From Ichthyophis bannanicus (taxonomy: Eukaryota > Chordata > Amphibia > Gymnophiona > Ichthyophiidae): DNA of 64,000 nt. The stretch covers positions 397,563,440 through 397,627,439 of the forward strand of contig CM066039.1 of NCBI GenBank assembly GCA_033557465.1. Direction: 5' to 3'. Of the stretch, positions 51,397-61,372 are shown in pieces (positions within the stretch are counted from its first letter, which is position 1; every line of letters begins with the position of its first letter). A program made the position numbers and the translations under genes. The notes under the pieces were generated by a model. It saw only the letters and a program-made list of their open reading frames with translations. It was not told the DNA's origin and did no database searches.

Positions 51397-52655
51397 TACA
51401 ACCCACAGTTCTTGTGGTAAGTCATTCCAAAACACCACACCATCAACAGAAGTCACCATATATCTTTCCTCCTCCAGATGACATTCTTTAATGGCAGGCC
51501 ACTTTAGAAAGTACAGTTTTGGGACATGGAATATGCAGACATGATATATTGATTGTCATGGGTGACTGAGAACAAAGAAGACAGTAAAGTGGTTGAAGAA
51601 TAGAGGCAAATGAAGCTGAAGAAAGTCTGATAGAATAAAGCAAGACCAACAATTTATTCATCTCAAATACCTTCTTCCAACCACACAAGTGGCAACTGTA
51701 CACATGGACTTCACTCAATAGATTGTATGAATATCAAATTGACTACATTTGTAGAAGTAAATGATGGAAAAGCTCAATAACATCAACAAACTCAAAACCT
51801 GGAGCTGATTATGGCTCCCTGTCACTTCACTGGCTCCTTTTTCATTTCTGTATCCAGTTCATACTTCTCCTACTGACATACAAGTGCACTCGTTCTGCTG
51901 CTCCTCACCAACTTTCTTCTCTTATCTCTCCCTATACCCCGCCTCGGGAACTCCGCTCTTCTGGCAGATCCCTTCTATCTATGCCCTTCTCTTCTACTGC
52001 CAACTCCAGACTTCAATCCTTCCACCTTGCCGCTCCTTATGCCTGGAACAAACTATCCGAGTCTGTGTGTCAGGCTTCATCTCTGGCCCTTTTCAAAGCC
52101 AGGCTGAAAACTCATCTCTTTGAGACTGCTTTTCGATCCTGATCCATTTAGAATCCTATATGTTCCTTACCTTTCCCATAGATATATCCTTGTACTAAGC
52201 TGTTGTGTTGTCTGTCTCGAGTAGATTGTAAACTCTGATGAGAAGGGACAGGCTTTTACATGTGTCTGTACAGTGCTGTGTACACCTTGAAGCGCTATGC
52301 AAATGCTAAGTAGTAGTAGTAGAGACTTTGGTACAGATTACCAGTTCCTGGTGTGCAAACTCAAGCTAAAGCTGAAAAAAGAGTAAATCACTCATGCATG
52401 GAGTAAAATATGACCTTGAAAATATACCACCGGAATTTAAAGACTGCTTGCCAAATTGATTCGCCACTTTGAATACAAATAACAGAGCACCAGAAGAGTT
52501 ATGGGATGACATCAAGAAAGTTGTGCTCAAAGAAAGTGAAAAAAGTCTCTGCAAAAGGTGAAAAAGCAAAAACAGCAAAAATGGATGACCGATTAAACTC
52601 TGAAGATCAAAAACTATGAAAGGAAGAACAAGACAGCTCTCCTAAAGCTATGAGA
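51397..52655 (+). pseudogene. RTE/BovB-like LINE fragment, split by L2
   Basis: 51397-51811 decays around the endonuclease block: a VLGHGICRHD-like start, then IYSSQIPSSNHTSGNCTHGL, which parallels the FISNTFFQ..RQLYTWTSP signature, and a decayed Asp-Tyr-Ile end. 52323-52655 continues with YQFLVCKLKLKLKK-like sequence, NRAPEELWDDIKKVVLKESE and SLQKVKKQKQQKW. The same blocks are present at 19003-22019. Many stops. Confidence 0.8.
51812..52322 (+). pseudogene. L2-like LINE 3' fragment
   Basis: Translates a decayed LHWL block, FILLLLTYKCTRSAAPHQLS, PYTPPRELRSSGRSLLSMPF, FHLAAPYAWNKLSESV and LALFKARLKTHLFETAF with a stop. The 3'UTR ends GCGCTATGCAAATGCTAAGT and AGTAGTAGTAGTAG. It interrupts the RTE. 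It belongs to a second L2-like lineage whose terminal repeat is AGT rather than TAAA. Confidence 0.85.
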
Positions 52656-53450
52656 GTTAAACATAGAAACGGCAGCAGAAAAAGACCAGTCTGCCCTTCC
52701 ATCAACTACAAGAGTCCCTCTTTTTCCTTTAGAGATCCTCTGTGTTTGTCTCATGCTTTTTTGAATTTAGGTACTGTCCTATCTCTATCACCTCCACTGG
52801 GAGACTTTTCCACGTATCAACCACTCTTTCCGTAATGAAATATTTCCGCATATTACTCCTATCTCCTTTCACCCTCATCCTAAGTCCTCTCGTAACAGAG
52901 CTTGCTTTCAATCAAAAGAGACCCTCCTCTTGTGCATTTATGCCATGGAGGTATTTAAACATGTCTATCATATCTCCCCTCTCCTGCCTTTCCTCTAACA
53001 TATCCATATTGAGATCCTTAAGTCTGTCCCAAATTCAAGGCTGGTGCTACCATTAGGTGAATTAGGTGGTTCTCTAGAGTGCAGGCCATTGAGGGGTGCC
53101 CCTTGCCACTGCTCTTGCCCCTCTCGGGACCTACAGTGGTGGCAATGGCCGCAAACAGCCCCTTTAAATTACGGTGCTATGGGGCTGTTTGCTTCCGCCC
53201 CCTCGGACTGCCCAATGCTGACTACCTGTTTTCAAATAGCCTCACGGTGCTGAAGTTGAAAGGTGAGGGATGTTTACAGCTATTGTCACCACTGCACATC
53301 CCAGAGAGGGGACGCCAGAGATAAGGTTCACTTAGGGCACCTCATCTCTTTACGCCGGCCTGCCTATATGGCTCACTAACCATTTTGATAGACACCCTCT
53401 GTGCTGACTCCATCTTCTTTATTTCCTGTTGAAGGTGTGGTCTCCAAAGC
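52656..53450 (-). pseudogene. CR1-B 3' fragment, split by a MITE
   Basis: 52656-53035 and 53363-53450 on the minus strand match the CR1-B C-terminus: ITERVVDTWKSLPVEVIE, SSVTRGLRMRVKGDRSNMRK, and a decayed LQQEIKKMESAQRVSIKM block in the right part. The 3' end (AACATAGAAACGGCAGC on plus) has the reduced ATGTTTCT repeat. Confidence 0.85.
53036..53362. mobile_element. Possible hAT-like nonautonomous element
   Basis: Starts CAAGGCTGGTGCTACCATTA and ends TTACGCCGGCCTG, giving imperfect inverted ends (CAAGGCTGG against CAGGCCGGC). The body is GC-rich. The CTACCATTAGGTGAATTAGG start is reminiscent of abundant vertebrate hAT-type MITEs. An 8-bp target duplication is not clear. It interrupts CR1-B cleanly. 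Confidence 0.45.
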
Positions 53451-54097
53451 CAGCAACTATTTGCCATTTTTGGCAACTAATTGTTGTAGTTGTTAGGTGA
53501 CGAGTCAATGTTGACTCATGATGACCCTCTGGATAGTTGTCGTCAACTGTGTCCGGTCTTCAATCATTGCTGATAGTGTGACATCCATAGCTAATGTTAT
53601 TGTATCGATCCATTGCATTGCCGGCCTTCCTCTTTAGTGTGAACCTTCAACTCTGCCAAACATGATGTTTTTCTCTAATGATCTTTCTCTTTGCATGATG
53701 TATCCAATGTATGAAAGTCATTTGAGCTTCTAAAGAAAACTTAGATTTGATCTCCAATAGTACTGACTGTTTTGTTGTTCGGGCAGTCCATGGTACACAA
53801 TATTCATCACCAGCACTATAATTCAAAGGCATCAATTTTCTTCCTCTCTTTCTACTTCACTGTCTAACTTTTCACAACCGCATGATGTTATTGAAAATAC
53901 CATGGCTTGGACAAATAGAATTTTTGCATGCAAGCAGTTCTTGATCACAAGATAGAGGTTGAAAAAGCTGTTGATCCACTCAGTTTTTCTGGTATAATGA
54001 TTCTTTGTATTCTTTCCACCTTCTATTGATCTTCTCAGCATCATTCAACAAGAATCCTTTAACATTTACTAGCATTTGAGGCTGGAAGTTTCTCTTT
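53451..54097 (-). pseudogene. RTE/BovB-like LINE 3' fragment
   Basis: Minus strand from right to left: a short RT piece (DAEKINRRWKEYKESLYQKN at about 54000), a deletion, then the C-terminus (FVQAMVFSITSCGCEKLDSE near 53900). The 3'UTR ends ACAACTATCCAGAGGGTCAT, GAGTCAACATTGACTCGTCA and CCTAACAACTACAAC. This copy links the RTE coding sequence to the orphan tails at 768-878 and 4867-4975. Confidence 0.85.
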
Positions 54098-55252
54098 AAC
54101 ATTATTTTTAACATTTTTGTTAGTGATATTGCTGAAGGGTTGTCAGGTAAGATTTGTCTCTTTGCAAATGATACCAAAATCTGCAATAAAGTAGACACCC
54201 ATGAAGGAGCAGATAACATGATGAGGGATCTAGCTAAGCTTGAAGAATGGTCGCGAATTTGGCAGCTGAGTTTTAACACTAAAAAATGCAGGGTCATGCA
54301 TTTGAACTGTAAAAATCCAAGGGAGCGGTACAGTATAGGTGGTGAAGTACTTCTGTCCACAAAAGAAGAGGGGAGCCTGGGAATGATTGTTTCTGATGAT
54401 CTTAAGATGGCTAAAGAGGTAAAAAAGGTGATGGCAAAAGCCGAAAGGATGCTTGGATGCATAGGGAGAGGAATGGCCAGCAGAACAAAAGAGGTGATAG
54501 TGCCTCTGTATAACTCTTTGGTGCGACCTCATTTGGAGTATTGTGTGAAATTCTGGAGACCGCACCTTCAAAAGGATATAAACAGGATGGAGTCTGTGCA
54601 GAGGGTGACTACAAAATGGTCAGTGGACTTTGTCATAAGGCATATTTTGACAGACTTAAAGATCTCAATATGGATACTTTGGAGGAAAGGCAGGAGAGAG
54701 GAGATGTGATAGAGACATTTAAATACCTCCGTGGCATAAATACACAGGAGGAGAGCTCTGCAATGAGGGGGAATAAGATGACGGTGAACGGAGATAAACT
54801 CAGGAGTAATATGTGGAAGTATTTCTTTATGGAAAGAGTGGTAGATGCATGGAACAATTTTCCAGTGGAGGTAGTAGAGACCCGGACAGTATCTGAATTC
54901 AAGAAAACATGGGAACAACACAAAAACGCAATGTGTGCCTTTGAGTCAGTCCTGACTCCTGGTAACCCAGAAGCTCCTGGGTTTTCTTGGCAGTGTCACC
55001 AGAAGTAGATTGCCAGGCCTTTCTTCCGAGGCAATGGAGGGTTAAGTGACTTGCTCAAGGACACAAGGAGTGCTAGTGGGAATTGAACCCTGGTTGCCTG
55101 AGTACCAAGCCAGTTTTCTAACCACTAGGCTACTCCTCCACTCAACACAGAAGATCTCTAATGGATAAAAAGGGACTATAGTAGTTGGTATGGAAGGGCA
55201 GACTGGATAGGTCACATTGTCTTTTTCTGCCATCATGTTTCTATGTTTCTCA
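54098..55252 (+). pseudogene. CR1-B fragment, split by SINE-1
   Basis: Begins NIFVSDIAEGLSGKICLFAN with the catalytic box decayed to FAND, then [37 protein letters not shown] and FFMERVVDAWNNFPVEVVE. The SINE interrupts at 54935-55142. The 3'UTR (55143-55252) ends GCCATCATGTTTCTATGTTT. Frameshifts near 54610 and 54750. Confidence 0.88.
54935..55142 (-). mobile_element. tRNA-SINE with RTE-type tail (SINE-1)
   Basis: Minus strand: A-box-like TAGCCTAGTGGTTAG, B-box-like GGTTCAATTCCCAC, body TTGAGCAAGTCACTTAACCC, and tail CACTGCCAAGAAAACCCAGG followed by GAGTCAGGACTGACTCAAAG. Flanked by AACACAAAAA and AACACAGAAG, an imperfect 10-bp duplication in CR1-B. Confidence 0.88.
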
Positions 55253-56258
55253 GCACTGAAGATGGTCTATAATTCAAGCTAATTTGCATTTATTGTTGAT
55301 CATAAAATTCAGACCTGGCTGAAGATGTTTAGGTCTAAGTTTGGGAATTACTGCCATGAAAAACTTCCTCTTAAACACATTCTTATGTCTGACATATATG
55401 TTACATACCCAAGGCTGTAAGAAAGGAGCGAGTCAGCTATGTTTGTGCTAGCTGCAGAGAAGGAAAGGGGATGGACAGCAGGCATCTCAGAATCCCTTGA
55501 GGAATATATCTTGTGCAGTTTCTGTTTTTATATTTTAATCATTTTTGTTTTAATTTCTCATGCTTTTTAGCATTTACAAATTTGCAAAGTTCACTGCAGC
55601 ACACAGAAGCCAATAAACATTTGTCAATATTCAGGAGCTGCCCAGGCTACAGGAATTCACCATATCAGTTGTTGAAACAAGCACTGCTCTCCTAATTCCT
55701 TCTGATTAAAGAAATGGTGCTGCCTGTATCCTTCTCCACCCCCCCCCCCCCCCACACACACACACAAATTTACTCACTTAATAGCTCTCAGCCGCATCTC
55801 CTTATCAAGCTTGTCTTGGGATGGTACATTAATTTTGAATTCTATTGGTAAACTTCCCCATTTGCTGTAACAAGCACATCTCCCCCTGGGAAGGATAAAC
55901 CAGCAGCTGATGCCGTTAGTAGCAAGCTCCTGCCGCACTGATGGACTTTAGAAACATTGGAGGAGGATAATTTACAGTATTGCATAGAGCATTCCAGCTA
56001 GAAAGAGGGATGCACCCCGAGGTCAGGCCATGGCACAAATCAGAAATCCAATGTGCTTGTCATTTATGCTTTGAGCTATGAATTCTGTGAGGACTGTGCA
56101 TGTAAAAGATTGAGGGTTTTGTTTCATTTCCACTAATTTAATTTTTTCATTTTGATTTGAAAAGTAAATTACTTGGTTTCGTTCATTATTGAGTCAATAC
56201 TGTGGCTGACCGCAGCATTTTAATACTTTATGTCTTTTCAGCACCTGATCCATAGCAT
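55253..56258. other. Apparently unique DNA, no gene seen
   Basis: No transposon signature was recognised over 1 kb, unusual for this window. It contains a C15/CA microsatellite (about 55739-55767). The part 55850-56250 is AT-rich with many ATTA/TAAT words and could be conserved noncoding DNA, by composition only. The 60-codon frame at 55513-55695 is not supported. Confidence 0.4.
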
Positions 56259-56492
56259 TATTTATTTATTTATTTAACAAGGTTTTATATACTACCTCTT
56301 CCTGAGATCAGGGACGGTTTACATGGAACATCACAACAACTTTTACATTGAACATTAGAACTATATACATTTAACATGTTCTAACTATATACAGATAATT
56401 ATATACAATATGGTTGCATAGGTTACTTATCCTAGTGTTACTACATAATTTTAAGAGTTTTGAGGTAAAGGATGGAGTTATTTGCTAGTTCT

Positions 56493-59400
56493 TTAGATAA
56501 CTTGGGAATTAGTGAGATTGTTTGGGTCACCAAAATGTTCAATGAAAAGGTATGTTTTTAGATCCCTGCGGAATTGCAGGAGGTCTTTTGTCACTCTTAG
56601 GTGGTTGGGGAATGAATTCCACAATACTGGGGCCACATAAGAGAAGGCTCTGGTGCTGGTGCATTGGTTTGTATAGCGGATGTGTGATGGAATCATATAT
56701 GTGTTTTGGGAGCAGTTTCTTCTTACCCTTGAGGTGTTAGTTGCTGTAAGGAGAGTGGATAAGGTGGTTGATGCAATGATGCAATGATGCTTAAAGATAA
56801 TCATTATGTATTTGCATTTTGCCCTTGAGGTTACTGGTAGCCAATGAAGATCACGGAGTATAGGGGGTGATGTGATCCATGCGTCTTGAATCTGAAGCTA
56901 TGTGTGCTGCAAGGTTTTGTGCTAGTTGGAGCTGGTGTGTGTTTTTTTGGGGGAGTCCCTGGAGGATACTGCTACAATAGTCAATGAGTGGGGTTATTAG
57001 TGATTGTAGTACAGTCCTAAAGTCATGGTCTTCCAAAAGTGGTCTGAGGCATTGAATTGTTCTCAATTTAAAATATATACTTCTTGTAACTGTTTTTATG
57101 TGTAGAATCAGGCTTAGATTCTTATCTAACACTATTAGGTATCTAATTTCCTCCTTAACTTCTATTTCTGTTTCTTGTAGTTAAATTTTACTGGGGGAGG
57201 TGAAGTTTGGGTTTCTTGAAATATATAGCACTTCAGTTTTCTTGAGATTGATTTTGAGATTCTGGGTGTTGAGACAATTTGTTATTTCAGACATGCATGC
57301 GGTTATTCTGGAATAGTCCAGGTTAGTAGTATCCCATGGAAGGTACATCATGATATCATCCGTGTATAGATGATAGTTGATGTTATGTGTTTTGAATATG
57401 TTGCAGATTGGCTGAATATAAATGTTGAACAGGGGATACCTTGTTTCTGAGAAAAGGTTGAGGAGGATTTTTGGACTATTTGTACCTGCTGGGTTCGGTT
57501 ATTTAGGTAAGATGTAAACCATTGTATGACTATTCCTTGCAGTCCAATGTGTTTTAGCCTGTTTATTAGAAGATTGTGATTTATGCTGTCGAATGCAGCC
57601 GCTAAGTCTATAAATATCAGTATAAACGCCTGTTTACTAGAGTCCATGCCACACATAAGCTTGTCAAGCAGTGATAGCATAAGGGTCTCGACACTATGTT
57701 TCAGGTCTAAACCCATGTTGATTCTCATCTAGGGGGGCATTTAATTCAATAAAATCTCAAAGTTGTAGTTGTACAACTTTTTCTATAACCTTCATTAGGA
57801 AAGGTAAACTTGATATTGGGCGATAAGAATTAGGTAGGTTTTTGTCGGAGTTTGCGGCTTTTAGTATGGGTCGGATTGTCGCCTGCTTCAGTGCATCAGG
57901 CATGTATCTTTGGTTCAGCAAGGAGTTAACTATTTCACAGACTGAATTCATCTTTTGCTAATTTCAACCAGCTGACCGGGCAGGGGTCATTGGGCGAGGT
58001 AGTGGTGTTGATGATAGTTATGATATTTTTGAGGTGTTTGCTGTCAATAAGACTGAATGTTGTCCAAGTTGAGTTACAGTGTGTATTTGAGTTTGTGAGC
58101 TTGGGGCTCGGGGAGTCCATGGGAATCTCATTCTGGCATGGATGAGTAAGCTTATTTATATAATAGTTTGTGAACTTTTGTGGGTGTATTACTATGGTGT
58201 CATCTTCATGAGTGTGTGTTCTGGTTAGAGTTTTTACTATAGAGAATAGTTCTCTTGGCTTGTATAGTGATGTAGTTATTAATGCTGTATGGTATTCTTT
58301 TTTTCTTGTATTTATAGCATCTTTATATTGTTTTAGAGTTTGCATGTATTGCTTGTTGTCTTTTTCTGTTTCTGTGCATCTCCATTTTTTGTTCTAAGCT
58401 TCTTAGTCTTTGTTTTAATTTCTTCAGGTCATGTGTGTACCATTTATTTGTGCATCTTTTTTTGGTATTACTATTGTGTTTTGGCGCTATGGCTGCGTTG
58501 CTTAAGGTTGTGTTCCAATTTTGTATGATTTCATCCAAGTTCATGAGGGAGCTATCAATGTGTGGTAGTGTGTTGTGAAAGAAAGTTTCTTTGTTAAAAG
58601 ATTTGTATTTATTGTGTATATTTGGCATTTTGTCAGGCATATTGTTGTTAGGCATAGTGGGTAAGGTGAGTTCAATAAGGAAATGGTCTGTCCATGGTAG
58701 AGGGGTAGTTATTGGGGAAGAGTAGCAAGTGTTCTGTATGGTGTTTGCTTGGAGGAAGATAAGATCAAGTACATTACCTTTATTGTGAGTGGGGGTTTGT
58801 ACTACTTGATTAAGATTCAAGTCTGCCATGGCATTTATAAAGTGGGAGGAGTAGATGCTATGCAATGAGGGGAGGTTAAAGTCTGCAAGAATGATTTGCA
58901 TTTTATTTGCATTTGTGGAGCATGACTGTTCTAGAATGGTGGCAAGATTGTCGGGAGAAGTAGAGGGTGGTCTATATATTGGGGTAAGAGAAAGGTATTA
59001 ATTTTCTATGGTCAGGATGTCAATATCCTCAATGTTTTTGTTCAGGTGGAGGGTAATGTATAGTTTTTTGGCTAGTATTAGTACACCACCACCACGCCTG
59101 TTCGGTCTAGGGCAGTGGTATAGGTTGTAGTCTGGATGTGTAAGTTGATTGATTAATACCTGATCTGTTTCTGCTAGCCACGTTTCTGTTAGACATAGGG
59201 GCTTGTTTACAAAGCTGCGGTAGCGGTTCGCGATCGTTATTGGAGCCGCGGCCCCATTGATTTCAAGCCCCATAGTATATCGGGGGCTTTGTCTTTAGTT
59301 AGGTCAAGTAGGATTGGTATTTTGTTTCTGGCTGACCTTATATTCAGCAAGATATATTTTATAGGGTATGGTGTGTATGTTGATGGGATGTAGTGAATGT

Positions 59401-59500
59401 TAGGACTTGGTTTTATATATATGAGTCTTGGGTTGTGTATTTTGTTATGATTATAAGTATAGAATTGCTGTGGGATCTGTGGGTAGGTTCTGTAATGATA
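56493..59500 (-). pseudogene. L2 ORF2, endonuclease plus RT, degenerate
   Basis: Endonuclease: KYILLNIRSARNKIPILLDL (about 59320), CLTETWLAETDQVLIN (about 59190), RRGGGVLILAKK (about 59090), IILADFNLPSLHS (about 58890) and TDHFLIELTLP (about 58690). Linker: RCTNKWYTHDLKKLKQRLRS. RT: SPNDPCPVSWLKL (about 57980), TIRPILKAANSDKNLPNSYR (about 57870), FIDLAAAFDSINH (about 57610) and a degenerated PQGS and YADD interval (57350-57440). The C-terminus has SYVAPVLWNSFPNHLR (about 56610). At least five frameshifts or stops. Confidence 0.9.
59203..59272. mobile_element. Tiny MITE of about 70 bp in the L2 endonuclease
   Basis: Ends GGGGCTTGTTTAC and TGATTTCAAGCCCC form inverted repeats. ATA lies on both sides. 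Removing it restores the endonuclease codons between APDIL and CLTETW. Confidence 0.65.
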
Positions 59501-59505
59501 GGGAG

Positions 59506-59816
59506 TGGCAGAGGTGGAGGAGTGGCCTAGTGGTTGGGGCAAGGTACTTCAGGCCAGAAGGTCAGGGGTTCAAATCCCACTAGAGGACAGCAACCTTGGG
59601 CCAGAAGGACTGGGGTTTCTAGTCCCACAGGTGCTCCTTGTGGTCTTGGGCAAGCCACTTAAACCTCCATAGCCCATGTTCCCTGTAAAATAGTTATCTC
59701 CAAGTTATAATGCCCTGTTCAATGTAATTTCAGTTTGTTCAATGTAAACCGCACTGATGCAGAATAGCGCGGTATATAAGAGAATGTAAATAAAAATAAT
59801 AAATAAATAAATAATG
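59506..59816 (+). mobile_element. tRNA-SINE with L2-type tail (SINE-2)
   Basis: Head GGAGTGGCCTAGTGGTTGG (A box) and GGTTCAAATCCCACTAG (B box). The body is CTTGGGCAAGCCACTTAAAC and the tail TTCAATGTAAACCGCACTGA, then GCGCGGTATATAAGAGAATG and AATAAATAAATAAAT. Flanked by CTGTAATGATAGGGA (59490-59505 region) and CTGTATTATAGGGA (59817-59830), a target duplication with small differences. It sits in the 5' part of the L2. Confidence 0.9.
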
Positions 59817-60103
59817 CTGTATTATAGGGATGTTGGAGTGGGGAGGGATGGAGAGAGTTTGTTAAGGGGATTAAAAGGATCAGAAAAGCAAGGTAGTATG
59901 ATAGGTATTGTTTCTCCATATTATAGAAGGATTTGTTATTTTAGTGTATTTTGTAAAAGAGATTACTCTACGGGGGGCGGAGCCCGATGTCCAGCGGGAT
60001 GGTCGCATAACGCTGAGGCTCCCGAGAGGCCTACTCAGAATCCTGAATTAACACCGGACATACTTGAATTTCTGCTCTGATCTTGCCGGGGCACATTGGT
60101 GAG

Positions 60104-60952
60104 ATGGCGGGGACCAAACCTACGCGCCTGGAATTTGGATCTCCAGCGGCTTCTCACGGCAAACGCTCCAAAACTGAACCCCCGTCCCCGCAGAAGGGGC
60201 TGGCTTTGCGCGAGGGCCCCGAGATGCAGCAGGAAATCCTTGCAGAGATTAGAGGGGTTAAGGACCTCGTGCAGTCAAACGGTGAAGCACTCCGAGCGCT
60301 GCGGGAAGATCTTGGTGTATTGCAAGGCAGGCTAGAGGGGCTCTCTTCGCGTCAGGACGAAATGGAGAGCGTATTAGACTCCCACGCGGTCCGGCTGTCC
60401 AAACGCGACAAAGTTGAACGTCAGGTGCGGGCCTTGCAGAAAGAAGTGGAAGATGGCAATAATAGAGCGCGCCGCAACAACCTACGACTCGTGGGCATAC
60501 CGGAGGGAGCGGAATCGGGAGACATGAAGGAGTTTTTATATAAAATCCTCCCTTCCTTGCTCCAAATCACCTTTACCAAAGAATTGGAGATTGATCGCGC
60601 TCATCGTGTACCCACAAACATAACGCTCAACAGGAAGACCCCGCGGCCTATCATCTTTCGACTTTTGAGATATCAACATGTGGAGCAAATTCTCAGTGCT
60701 TCTCGGGAAAAGGGCCATATGGAGTTTGAGAGCCACAAGATCTCCTTCTATCCTGACTTGGCTAAACCCACGGTCGACCGCCGAAAGCGCTTTCTGGAAT
60801 TCCGGCCGAGGCTTCAACAACTACAAGCACGCTATGGCCTGATGTACCCGGCCAAGCTCCGAGTCACGCTTCACAATCAAACAAGAACATTTGAGGACCC
60901 TGATCTACTAGCGGAGTTTTTGGATGCTAAAGAAGCCGACTTGATGCGCTGA
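60104..60952 (+). CDS. L1-type ORF1 protein (RNA-binding chaperone)
   Basis: 282 codons from ATG 60104. I chose this ATG because the frame upstream to 60083 offers only TTG. The product should coat LINE RNA in cytoplasmic particles and act as a nucleic-acid chaperone. A basic, Pro-rich N-terminus is followed by a long coiled coil (about residues 40-125: QQEILAEIRGVKDLVQSNGE, ALREDLGVLQGRLEGLS, KVERQVRALQKEVEDGNN). An RRM-like core follows (RRNNLRLVGIPEGAESGDMK, LEIDRAHRVP, PRPIIFRLLRYQHVEQIL). The C-terminal domain has FYPDLAKPTVDRRKRF and LQARYGLMYPAKLRVT. The order matches the L1 ORF1p (transposase_22) family. Intact. Confidence 0.92.
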   Translation: MAGTKPTRLEFGSPAASHGKRSKTEPPSPQKGLALREGPEMQQEILAEIRGVKDLVQSNGEALRALREDLGVLQGRLEGLSSRQDEMESVLDSHAVRLSKRDKVERQVRALQKEVEDGNNRARRNNLRLVGIPEGAESGDMKEFLYKILPSLLQITFTKELEIDRAHRVPTNITLNRKTPRPIIFRLLRYQHVEQILSASREKGHMEFESHKISFYPDLAKPTVDRRKRFLEFRPRLQQLQARYGLMYPAKLRVTLHNQTRTFEDPDLLAEFLDAKEADLMR

Positions 60953-61372
60953 CTTCCAGAATACTCCTGCCAGTATTCTCATATCCGCGTTACCTGCCAT
61001 CTTGGATTTGCCGCGGCTCAGTAAAGAGTCTGTCGAGGGCGGTTTGTTGCCTTATTTTGATGATATCTGTGACCCGACTCCATCTACCCATCGGAGCCTC
61101 GATGAGTATCAGAGACAGTGTTAATTATGGACTCTGGTGTTTCTTTTCTTTTTTTTTTTATGTCTTTATCTTCCTCTCTAGGGCCTCCTCCCGCAGACAT
61201 ATGGTCGCCATTTTCATTGGGGGTTTTGCTTCTTCTCTAAGTTACTTTGGTACATACTTTTCAATATGGGGTGTATTAGTCAGCAGACTCGGTGATTATA
61301 TCATTGTTGTACAGATTCTGATTATGATGTATGTTTTCAAGCGCCCTTACCTAAAATGTCTATTACCGATTG
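60953..61372 (+). other. ORF1-ORF2 spacer with a hydrophobic frame
   Basis: 420-bp intergenic region. An ATG frame at 61060-61386 (108 codons) ends 14 nt inside ORF2. It encodes a hydrophobic peptide with about three membrane-like segments (WCFFSFFFYVFIFLS, GFASSLSYFGTYFSIWGVLV, DYIIVVQILIMMYVF). No known L1-type element has such a gene to my knowledge, so it is probably chance from T-rich sequence. The spacer may instead serve translation of ORF2. Confidence 0.3.

Larger units (their letters stand above)
56259..59971 (-). mobile_element. Nearly full-length L2-clade LINE
   Basis: Minus strand, from 59971 to the TTTATTTATTTATTTAACAA-type tail (plus view) at 56259: leader and ORF start, endonuclease, linker, RT and 3'UTR. 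It is interrupted by SINE-2 (59506-59816) and a tiny MITE (59203-59272). It is cut on the left-reading 5' side by the L1/Tx1 element at 59972. Confidence 0.88.

Noticed and set aside
59719..59919. 66-codon minus frame as a gene
   Set aside because: It reads through the SINE tail into the L2 leader, so it is a chance frame across a junction.
60083..60103. Seven extra N-terminal codons for L1-type ORF1
   Set aside because: The upstream extension would need a TTG start. The first ATG in frame is at 60104.
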